From: Chytriomyces cf. hyalinus JEL632
Taxonomy: Eukaryota > Chytridiomycota > Chytridiomycetes > Chytridiales > Chytriomycetaceae
Reading direction: 5' to 3'
Assembly: GCA_025435555.1 (NCBI GenBank)
Contig: JAIWWG010000088.1
Location: 62,001 to 126,000, forward strand
Length of the DNA stretch: 64,000 nucleotides
Part shown: positions 43,005-52,440 of the stretch, piece by piece
Layout of the letters: every line of letters starts with the position of its first letter
Position numbering within the stretch: position 1 is the first letter of the stretch
Position numbers and translations under genes: made by a program
The notes under the pieces: generated by a model
Told to the model about the DNA's origin: nothing
The model's database searches: none
The model's input: only the letters and a program-made list of their open reading frames with translations

Positions 43005-44436
43005 TTATAGCTCATTGCCGATTGTCGTCTGGAAAGTAGACGCGTAATTAGGGGCAATGATCGGTAAAATCGACAGCGGGGACGCAAATACCCAATAATC
43101 GCGAAGGTTATTCTGACGAATGGAATGAGGTGAATAAAAGTCATGCTGGAACAAGAATCCAAACTGTTCAAACTCACCCTCCTCCCAAAGATTTCAAGAT
43201 ATTTCCCTGTGCACATTTAACAATTACTCAGCGAGAGAGGGAGTGAAGAAATGCATGCATTCAACACCCACCTTCTGGAACCAACTGCTCGATAAGATCA
43301 TACAACTCTGACGGTTTCTGGCTTTGGCCTCTTCGCTCTGCATAAATCACATCACTGCCAATACCTCCCTGAGGAGATGAAACGTTGCCTTTGTATGCAA
43401 CGAGACAGGTTTCCTTGGCATGCTGCAGATAATGTCCATGGCCTTTCGCCATGCGTCGATTGACTGTCCTCTTGACCCACGTAATGTCATCACAGTAGCT
43501 GTAGTACCCCTTAGTGTCAGCCCCAGCAAATTGTATGAGGGCATAAAAACTCACGTGTATCCCCACTTTTCCATCAATTCAAAAGCCTTGACGTATTTTG
43601 CATTTATGACCCAAATGAACAGAAATCCGTTTGTTTGAAGGTGGTGCATGGGTATAGACTGGATTGCATCGTCAGAGAGAGTCGAGTAAGAAATGGTGAC
43701 TCCGCGCGAGGGAGCGTTAGACGCGAGTTGCCAGGGTGGGTCCATAAGGATAACGCCAAATTGAGTGATGCTACCAAGTTTCTGTGGAGCTATTTGTTAG
43801 TGTTTTGATGTCGTCATTATGTTTTGAGTAGGTGTCCTTATGCACGGGCGGTGGTAGTTAGCACCTTGAAATCAAAAGACAACACATCTGCATTGATGGG
43901 CACACTCCATTCTGGGATGGAAAAGCTATCTTCCTGTACCACGGTAGAACTTGCAACGGAAAAGGCGTCTGAAGCCTCGTTGGACATGCACTCAACATTC
44001 ACTGTTTGAACACAGAAAGAACATTCAAGCAAGGGGTTCAACAGAACAGAGCCCGCACGACAAACTCACCGTCATTCTCAACAGAGTCATCCGAGTCGCA
44101 TTCATTCGGAGTACTCCCGCTGCACGCTTGGTCCACAGAGAGAAGCGGGTGCGTTGGATGTGGGGACATGGCTTCGAGATGGCGTAGTTCCTCAGTTGCA
44201 TGGCCTATTTGAGCTGCGAGAAGCGCTTCCTTCTCTTGGAGGGCATCTACATCTCCAGAAACCAGTGTGGATGGTCGCTGGTTTCTGATTCGTTTCTTTC
44301 TTGGTGCGAGGCGGGCGGCAAGGTCGCTGTTGACGCTTGCATCGGTCAATGCTGACAGATGTGCGAGTGCATCGACTGGGGGTGCATCTTCTGTGTCGCT
44401 GAAGCCTTCAATGTCGATGAAGTCGCTTTCGCTCAT
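43005..44436 (-). CDS. Compact MT-A70 adenine methyltransferase (METTL3/MTA1-like)
   Basis: Seven exons (44070-44436, 43865-44001, 43555-43781, 43272-43498, 43178-43206, 43092-43112, 43005-43028) join without frame conflict to 343 residues. Catalytic DPPW is present (VILMDPPW), with YSTLSDDAIQSIP, GFLFIWVINAKYV, DDITWVKRTVNRR, GHYLQHAKETCLVAYKGN and QKPSELYDLIEQLVPEG, then IFGRRNNLRDYW and a closing IGNEL: the METTL3 block order. The N-terminal 170 residues are acidic with a coiled-coil stretch but have no CCCH zinc fingers, unlike METTL3/Ime4. Short DPPW enzymes without CCCH fingers resemble the MTA1/AMT1 branch, which methylates DNA adenine in ciliates and early-diverging fungi. RNA m6A activity remains possible. 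The last three exons are only 29, 21 and 24 nt. Confidence 0.85.
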
Positions 44437-44691
44437 GCGCTCATAAAATGTGAACTGAGAAATGATCACCACCCTGAGCAGAGCTGGTGTACATGTACGC
44501 TCACACTGACACTGAAAACTTGCCGACAAGCTGTGCCGCTGTCGCGTGTTCAAAGTATATAAAAATAAAAACATTCACGGTAAATACGGCATCATTATCA
44601 GTGTCATTATTGAATGACGGGCACATTCAGAAGATAAGGCCCGTCGCGCTGGCGTGTTTGTGTTGTTGAGTGAGAACCAACAAATAAAAAA

Positions 44692-46298
44692 ATGGCGACT
44701 GACACACAGCACTCGTTCGCAGTGCACACGTACTCACAGCCAACCTACTGCGACGCGTGTGAGTCGACAGCCTTGCATGAATGCGCTGTACTAATCGCAA
44801 CTGTATCCAGGCGGGTCCTTCCTGTGGGGCGTTGTGCAGCAGGGAATGCGGTGCAGACGCTGCGGGCTTGACTGCCACGTGGGATGTGTTGTGCACGGCG
44901 TCTATACAGCAAAAGGAGTTTTTATTGGCGATAAAATGCTGGGAGCGAGACCCACAGACCTGCGACCGCAGACGGACGCCAGAGCTGTGTCGTTGCTCGA
45001 CACGTTGGCTGCACAGACGCACATCACAGCCCTGTCGCTCGAGGAATCCCGTAAAGACTCAAACCCGCCCCTCGATCTGCTGCGTAAAACTCCATTGAAC
45101 ACGGCGGCATTCGTCGCGAGGATCACTCCGCTCGTGGACGTTTTCGAGTTTGTTGTACAGATATTGGAGTGGAGGGACGCGCCGAGAACGATCCTGGCGC
45201 TCATCGCCTGCGTTTCCATATGTAAATATGTGTCTATCTGTTAGTGCTTGATTCGTACTGACAGTAGCGTCAATGCAAGGTTTTTATCCAGTGACTCTAT
45301 GCCTGTTACCACACTGCCTCATCTTATCGCTCATTGCATCAAGTCGCATGGAACGTATAAAGTATGAAGTAGCTCTAAAGAACAGGAATCGCGCGGCAGA
45401 CAACCCCGTCGGAACAGCCTCCATTCCTCCAAACAATAACTCTGGACTCCTTCAAGCAACATACCAGTCTGCAACATACATTCGAAATCTCCAATTTCTT
45501 CAGAATCAAATGGGATCCTTTGTAAAAGCGTTCGATGCTGCTGCAATCGGTCTCCGCACATTCAGTCAATACTGCGATCAATATCCCGTTCCTGCGATCC
45601 AGTTGCTCCTTACATCCAGTGTTGGGATGCTCATTGTGATTCAATATGCGTCATTGAAGTTGCTTACCGCGTCGACTGTTCTTGTCGTGTTTGCATCAAA
45701 TACGGCAGTGTTTCAGGCGACTACGGCGGCTGTCCTTCCTTGGATCATCAAAAGTGTTGCCGATAAAACTGATATTATTCGGGAAGGAATTCGTGCTGCG
45801 AATACTGTGCCTGGTGGGAGTGTTGTCTTGGTGACTCTTTGGGAAAATCAGCGGTGGTGGGCAGGTACATTATCTGAATCATTTTTGACGCGCATTTGGA
45901 AAGGGGTTACTGATCTCCCATTTTTTGTGAAAGGTCTCGGATGGATTCCACACCTGTTTCAAAGCGAGCGAAGTCCATGGTCCGATGAAACTGGCGCAAT
46001 TCTTCGTCCACATAAAGACGTGTTTACACTCCCGGAGTCTGATGAGATATCTGGCACATGGTCATGGATCGATCCCGAATGGGTGTTATGCTTCAACTGG
46101 GCAGCTCCAGACCAAATGGATCAAAAAGAAGGGTGGCAGTACATGGACCATTTCTGGAATCAGCCACGACAGAAACCCCGCACTGGGAGCATGACGCGAA
46201 GGCGGGGGTGGAAGCGAAGGATGCAGTTTGTTCCAAGTTTGGCCACGTCGGCTGTTTCAAGTTTGATTCCACAAGTTGCTGCGAGTGAAAAGAAGTAG
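44692..46298 (+). CDS. C1-finger plus Pex24/dysferlin-type membrane protein
   Basis: Three exons, 44692-44758, 44811-45221 and 45265-46298, about 503 residues. The N-terminus is a C1 domain split by intron 1: HSFAVHTYSQPTYCDAC, then CRRCGLDCHVGC. The C-terminal two thirds carry the hydrophobic and dysferlin-type signatures of peroxisomal Pex24/Pex28-32 proteins: two membrane stretches (IQLLLTSSVGMLIVIQYASL and following), VTLWENQRWWAG, ERSPWSDETGA and GTWSWIDPEWVL, ending in a Trp-rich GWQYMDHFWNQPR block. Fungal Pex23-family proteins sit in the ER at peroxisome contact sites and control peroxisome number. A C1 domain could tie this to diacylglycerol-rich membrane (inference). Basic end, no signal peptide. 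Confidence 0.82.
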
Positions 46299-46642
46299 GA
46301 GGTGTTTGTTTTTTTCGATGGCTTGGGTGAATACATTTTAGCATGTGCATTTGGTATTGTTTTCCTTGTTCTATCTCTCTCGTGTTCTTGGTGGTTTGAT
46401 TATTCGACCTGGAGACGCGCCCTGATGCTGGCCCAGTGTCACAGACTTGGCTGCTTCAACTTCAACGAAACTCGGAACTGAGAAAATCATTCCGAATGAA
46501 TCTGACGTATTTCTAGCAACCAAGTCCGCACTGTAACGACAGGCAAGCACGCAAAACAAGCAACAAAGTCGCACAATGGGATTTCGTGAAAAAGTTTTTT
46601 TGGGTCTTGAAACACCCAGGCAATAAAAATAAAACACAGGAA
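46299..46642. other. Intergenic, no gene seen
   Basis: Between the Pex24-like stop and the start of the PacC-like gene on the same strand. No coding sign. Confidence 0.4.
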
Positions 46643-49065
46643 ATGATGGTTCCCGCCCAGGCAATGACCCAGGCGCCCAGGACCCAGGCCAACTCTGACA
46701 ACGCCCCCCGTCACGAATATCCCATCCCAACTGCTGCATCGGAGCAAGCGTCGTCCGAGGACCCCACCCATGGCGCCATGTCCATTCCCGTGCGTGTCGC
46801 TGCACAGCAGCTGGCTGTGTCCCAGTTCACATGTCTGTGGGCCATGCAGCCCAGCACTCCGTGTCTGCGCTCATTCACGGACCCGGACTCGTTCTATGCG
46901 CATCTTGCAGAGGAGCATGTTGGGAGAAAGAGTCACGGGAATTTATCGCTCAATTGCATGTGGATGGGGGTGAGAGAGACGGTTTTCCTTGTTTCAGAAA
47001 TTAACTTAAAGAAAACACTCCCTTTTTTCACAAAAGTGCGCGCATGGAGACAGACCCTTTTCGAAACGAGACCACATTGTAAGTCACTGTCGCGCTCATG
47101 TTCCCTTCAAAGCAAACGTGTGCGTCGATTGCAATGCCCAGTTCAAATGGTATCTACCCGTACCTCTTTTTCATATCCCACCTCTTGCTGCTGCTGTGTG
47201 CTAACCGGCTTCTTGTCCTGTTTCTGTTAATGCCCTAGGCCGCAAGATTTAAAGTGAGTCGCGTTAAATTTTCTTGCATAAACTTTGGTTCTTAACACAC
47301 GTCGTCAACTTTTTAGAAAACATTGTCTGAAGCAAGGCCACACGTTTATTGAGCCTCCATCGCGTGCAGAGAAACCAGGTCCCTCAACAGTGGTGATTGA
47401 CCAAGAAACTGGCGCGAGTCTCATTCGCGAAGGGCCGCGTCTGACTGGAGGTGAGGGTATAACATGCTAAGATTCAACGATCCCAATTTAAGCGTTGTCA
47501 TGGTGAAAGGAACGCGAAAGAACGCTAAGTCGAAATCCACTGTAATCAACAGTGCACAGGCCGCCACCCACGAACAACAGCACTTCCAAGTCCAAACTTT
47601 ACAGCAACAGGCCCTTCTATCCCAATCTCAGCAGTCACCGCATGGGTCTGTCAAATCGTCGCCATCGCAGGCAATTGGCGCGCTTTTGGCTCTTTCAAAT
47701 CAATCCGGGGGATCCTTACAGAATAACAACGCTGTGTCTTATTCACAGCCGCAGCAGCAGCAACAACAAATTCCTATTTCTAAGCCTTACTTTCAACAAT
47801 ACCAGCAACCCGATGCGCAATTGTCGCATCAACAGCAGCAGCAACAACAACATTTGCAAGTGCCGCAGCAACAGCAATCACAGTTTGGTCAATATTACAT
47901 GCAAACAACGCAGACGCAGCAATTACACCCATCACAACTTACGCACCATCAATATTTACAACCCACACAACATTCAAACATGCCAGCCCAGCAAATTCAA
48001 CCGCCGCTTCATTTCTATCGGCAGCAACCGCTTCAGTCTCAAATCATGTTTCAAATGCCACTAGACCACAGATCACAACAACGTCCCTCTGTCCCGCAAT
48101 CACCCAACGTAAACAACTACGCCATCAGAAATGGCCATGCAATCAACATGCAGAGTCTCATCAACTCAAATCCAAACACGCCCATGCCCCCGCAGAATTT
48201 TAACTTTATCTCCACACCGAGTTTTGTGAACTCTTCTTCAGCTGCTGTACCTACGTTCAATCCTCCACCAACCACGTTCAAAACTACTCCACTGCATCAA
48301 AACAAGGTGCTGGATTCAAGTTCCTTCCATTTTTCTGATGCGCCGCAGAATGGAGATAAATCAGGCAAACAGAATGCAATCATTGCAGGCCAGCATACCA
48401 ATTCGGATCAAACCAACAGCAGCAATCAACACCAAGTGAGTTCCTCAACTGCACTGCTGATGGCAGCAACCATGAGTCCGAACGTGATGGCTCCGGCTTT
48501 GTCGTCAACTGGATCCATCAACGCACCTCAAAATGCGCGTATGCATCCGTACCGACGATCAACCATTGGAAACAATGGATCCATATCCGCGTCTGCGGTT
48601 ATGAGCCCGCTGCCCGCACAAACGCCCATACAAATGCATGTCATGGGATCGGAGATAGAAAATTCCCGCCCCGTTATGGCGGCGAGTCCGTTTATCGGGC
48701 ATTCAACGGGTGTAGGATTTGTTGCTGGGCCTCAAGAAGGGTTCATGAAAGACGCGCCGCCGGAACTGTTTGAACGTATGCGGCAAGTTGCAGCCACACC
48801 CACACCCACACAAGCGCAGCAACAGCAACATCAAAATCAGCCTGCGCATGTACGGACCATGATTGAGAGCTTGATGCGGCCGAGTCCCATGATGCAGGCA
48901 GTGACGCGGACTGTGGACACGGAGGCGGATATCTTGGCAGTGGATGGGCTTCTTGGCGGTGGGTTGCATGTGGATGTGGGGAATGTGATGAATGCGTATG
49001 GAAAGATTGGGGGTGACTTTTATGGAGGTGAGTTTGGGGAGGGTGGGGCGGATGATTTGTTTTGA
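46643..49065 (+). CDS. PacC/Rim101-like zinc-finger transcription factor with Gln-rich tail
   Basis: The three-finger PacC module is split over four exons: 46643-46969 (FTCLWAMQPSTPCLRSFTD...HLAEEHVGRKSHGNLSLNCMW), 47037-47149 (KRDHIVSHCRAHVPFKANVC...FKW), a 15-nt exon 47239-47253 (PQDLK) and one starting at 47317 (KHCLKQGH). HVGRK, KRDHI and PQDLKKH are the PacC/Rim101 hallmarks; this family controls the alkaline-pH response and is activated by proteolysis of its C-terminal part. The last large frame (47464-49065) is Gln/Asn/Ser-rich, with an acidic GGADDLF end. The join between the exon ending near 47450 and this frame is unresolved: the only nearby GT-AG pair (about 21 nt) does not keep phase. 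A long insert or a small indel is likely. Confidence 0.8.
47239..47253 (+). other. 15-nt microexon of the PacC-like gene
   Basis: Flanked by CCCTAG and GTGAGTC, this 15-nt exon supplies the bases for W|PQDLK|K, which exactly completes the third finger. In the paralog at 51481-52166 the same residues are in one undivided exon. Confidence 0.75.
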
Positions 49066-49217
49066 GGGTGTTTTTCCTGGGGGAGTGGGGTTTTTTTTTG
49101 AGTTGGTCAAGGGGGTTTCTGTAGGTATACAAGATGTTTGGGGTCTATTTTTGATATTGAATTACACTCGCATTGTTGCTGTATGGGTATGTTTTTATTG
49201 TATACACAAGAAATTCT

Positions 49218-50212
49218 CTACGCCATGTTATTCCTACTCAACGATATGCCCAACGTTGTCGGTGTAGTTGGCATCATAGAAACGCGTTTACTGACGGCAC
49301 TGCCTTGCACGCTCTGGTTCATCCCCACGTCGGAAAACTTTGGAATCGCCGAAATACTCTGCTCGCCAGTCGGTTTAAACAGGCGCAAGAAACGGCGCGA
49401 AATGACGGCTTGGATGCAAAAGAGCGGTAACATGCACCAACCCATGTTCCACATTGCGTTCGTGTAAAAGTTTCCTCCTTCAAAAACAAAAAACGTCAGT
49501 AAACTCCCACAAAAATAAATTTGACGCGCATACCCCACGTCTTGTACGAAATCGATCCAATCAAATACACAACATTCATACTCGCCGTCTGCGAACACAA
49601 TTGAAAAATATCCGTCTTCACACTCCTCTCCATCGTTTGCACGGCAACACAGTAAAAAAACCAAATCTCAAAATACGCGAGCGCCAATACACATGCAATG
49701 GCTTGGTATATATCTTGTCCAAAGCAAAACTCAATGTCACCGTAGATGCATACAACGTTTAACGCAAGACTTAGGGATATACAGAGGAGAAGGATAAACA
49801 CGTCCATGAATCCGGTGCAGACGAGCATTGTTGACGGGATGAGCATGTACTTGCGGTAAAAGAGTAAAAAGTAGGCAAACATGAAGGTTAAGGCTTCAAA
49901 GCTGTAGCAAGCGTGCAACTGGGCCGCGCAGACTGGGTTAGGCGAGAACGTGAGGCAGTCGAGGAAGGCAGCGCCGGAGGCTGCTGAACCGAGGTTGGAC
50001 AGTAACGCGAGGAAAATGACGCACCAGATGGGAGTCTTTTTAAACTTGAAGACGAATTGGTTTGTGAGGTTGAGGGTGTAGTACATTTGGTATAGGAGGA
50101 AGGCGGCCCAGGTACAGTTGTCGTAGTTGGACCAAGAGTAGTTGTAGACCCATCCGCTGTGCGACTCGGTCACGGATCCGGTTAGGATGGACGTGTTCAG
50201 TTGAAGGCTCAT
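49218..50212 (-). CDS. Seven-TM membrane protein, unknown family (tandem copy 1)
   Basis: ATG at 50212 and TAG at 49218-49220, with one intron just after KTWG. The N-terminus is short with an NTS glycosylation site (LNTSILTG) and an NYSW site. Seven hydrophobic spans follow, for example WCVIFLALLSNLGSAASGAAF, ALTFMFAYFLLFY, FILLLCISLSLALNVVCIY and, after the intron, WNMGWCMLPLFCIQAV; a 60-residue Ser/Thr-rich tail ends the protein. An extracellular-N, 7TM layout suits a receptor, but I see no DRY- or NPxxY-type GPCR motif and no known family. Its tandem paralog lies immediately upstream on the same strand. The conserved Cys pairs (DNCTW, DCLTF, HACYSF) are shared by both copies. Confidence 0.75.
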
Positions 50213-50262
50213 TTTCTTGAAAATCCCTTTCAAGCAGTGGCAATCTTTTATTACAAGAGTTT

Positions 50263-51221
50263 TCAATGTTGGGCGCACTTTGGCGAGTTTGGCGGCGAGA
50301 AAGTTAGCCGCAGGGAATTTTTGCTGTTGCCTTCTTCCAGCCGCTTCGGATACGAGTCGCGGTCTGCGGGAGTCCGCTGCCCAGCTGGCTGGAAATGGCT
50401 CAAAAAGCGCCGCGATATCACGGCCTGGATGCAGAATAAAGGTAGCATGCACCAGCCCATATTCCACATGGCGTTCGTGTAAAAGTTGCCTCCTTGATGT
50501 CAATCAGTCAGCAAAAACACAGAAAACAGGCGGAACACTGACCCCATGTCTTGTACGATATCGACCCAATGAGATAAACCACATTCATGGATGCCGTCTG
50601 CGTGCACAGCTGCAGAATATCAAACTTCTTGCGTCGCTCCATCGTTGTCATTACCGCCACACAGTAAAAGAACCAAATCTCAAAATAAAAGAACGCCACT
50701 GAGCACGCAACAGCCTGATAAATATCCTGCGCAAAGCAGTAGGCAATGTTTCCATAGATGCAGACAACATTTAACGCCAGCGACAGAGCCACGCAGAGAA
50801 GCAGAACTAATATATCCACAAAGCCCGAGAACAGGAACTCGGACGGAATCAACATCAACTTGCGGTAGAATAGAAGAAAGTACGCAAACATGAATGTCAA
50901 CGCTTCAAAGCTGTAGCATGCGTGGAGTTGCGCATCACAGACCAGGTTTGATGAGAACGTGAGACAGTCGATGAAGGCGGCGCCCGATATTGCGGCTCCC
51001 AGGTTTGAAATGAGGGCCAGGAATATTACGAGCCAGATGGCGGTTCGCTTGAACTTGTACGAGAACTGGTTCATGAGAGAGAGGGTGTAGTACAGCTGGT
51101 AGAGCAGGAAGGCGGCCCAGGTGCAATCGTCGTAGTGCGACCAGCTGTAGTTGTACACCCAGCCGCTCTCGGCGATTGATATTTTCCCCGTTAGAATGGA
51201 CGTGTTCAGGTCCAGGCTCAT
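50263..51221 (-). CDS. Seven-TM membrane protein, unknown family (tandem copy 2)
   Basis: ATG at 51221, TGA at 50263-50265. It follows copy 1 almost residue by residue: LNTSILTGKISIAESGWVYNY, DDCTWAAFLLYQLYY, GAAFIDCLTF, AQLHACYSFEALTFMFAYFL, the same intron after KTWG, and FYTNAMWNMGWCMLPLFCIQ in exon 2. Only the cytosolic tail differs (basic, Arg/Ser/Pro-rich, with PKRLEEGNSKN). The gap from its stop to the ATG of copy 1 is about 50 bp, so copy 1 must have its promoter inside the 3' end of copy 2, or the two could be co-transcribed. Confidence 0.75.
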
Positions 51222-51480
51222 TTGTTGTTTTCAGTGTGGCAATCTTACCGCTTCAGAGAATTGTCACTTTCACGCACAAATTCCAGCCTTGCATTCCCTC
51301 AGCACTCCCTCTCTGCTCTCCAGCGCTTCATCCGCGGCACAGCGTGCAACCCCGTAGGTATTCCGGAGAAGCCGTTTGCGCGATTGGAACTGCGGTCAAG
51401 TCTCCTACAGTCACGTGACATTGCCGCACAGGGTAAATTGGTGAAACGCCAGACAGGAAAAGCCATCTTTATTTTCGTAA

Positions 51481-52166
51481 TCAACAAGTAGAGTCCAGCG
51501 GCATTGGCAGCAGCAAAAAATCGATCGCGAGTTTGTGCGGTTTGAAACCCGACGTGTTCTTGACAGGTGCCCTCTCGTACGGGTTGTGCGGTAGCAGCGA
51601 GGATGGCTTCAGATGCTGTAAACGTCTCCCACCAGTTAGACTGAGTCGGTTCACGGCCATTGGGGGCCCTGCCGCGCCGACCTTGCAGAGCCCAGTTGGG
51701 CCAGGCCGGCCCTTAAACTCTGGCTCGGCATATCTGTGGTTAAACTTTGTACAGTGCTTCTTGAGGTCCTGGGGCCTGTAAAAAGAGTCAGACGTTGAAT
51801 AAAGAAGAACTGGGACTTTGGCGCGTAACCCCAAAAATTTTCAAGTCGGCACCCAGCGCAAGCAACAAAAAAAAAAGTTTGTCACCATTTGAATTCGGAG
51901 CAACAGTCCAAACACATGTTTGCCCGGAACGGAACATGCGAACGGCAGTGGCTTACGATGTTGTCACGCTTGCCAAACTGCTTCCCTCGATGCGAGCATG
52001 CACTCCAGCGGCAGTGCAGCTGCAACGAGCCGAGACACTTCCTGCCAATGTGGTCCTCAGCAAGGTGTCCGAACAAGTCGTCGGCGTCAAGGAAGGTCCT
52101 TAGGCACGGGCCTAACTTCTCATTCTCCCAAAGGCAGACAAATGCGGGTGACTCGATGGTGTGCAT
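51481..52166 (-). CDS. Short PacC/Rim101-like three-zinc-finger protein
   Basis: Two exons, starting ATG 52166 and ending TGA 51481-51483, with one intron (about 100 nt, A-rich) inside finger 3. Fingers: FVCLWENEKLGPCLRTF...HLAEDHIGRK, LHCRWSACSHRGKQFGKRDNIVSH and MCLDCCSEFKW|PQDLKKHCTKF with His. The GRK, KRDN and PQDLKKH marks are those of PacC/Rim101. The C-terminal region is only about 95 residues, rich in Pro, Leu and Lys, so the long regulatory tail cleaved in PacC is missing. It may act as a constitutively short form, or as a competitor for the same DNA sites as the long paralog (inference). Sequence is clearly different from the gene at 46643, so the duplication is old. Confidence 0.78.
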
Positions 52167-52440
52167 GTGTGTGCGGTATAAAGTGTTGGAGAGATGTTTT
52201 TTTTTTGTGGTTCAATTTTATCGCGGTTTGTTGGGGTGACACGCCAAGTCGTTGAATGCCCAGGCTACCATTCCCCCTTCCGCCAGTGTCCGCAGCGGGT
52301 ATCATTGGGCAAGATAGGAGAGGTAGATAAAGCTGTTTTGCAGTTCTTTTGAAGAAGTCGCGGATCCGTCTTCCATTTGTTCCATTTTCCTCGCAACCTG
52401 CACAGCCACCTTTCTCCCGCACTTGTTATCCTTAAAAATC

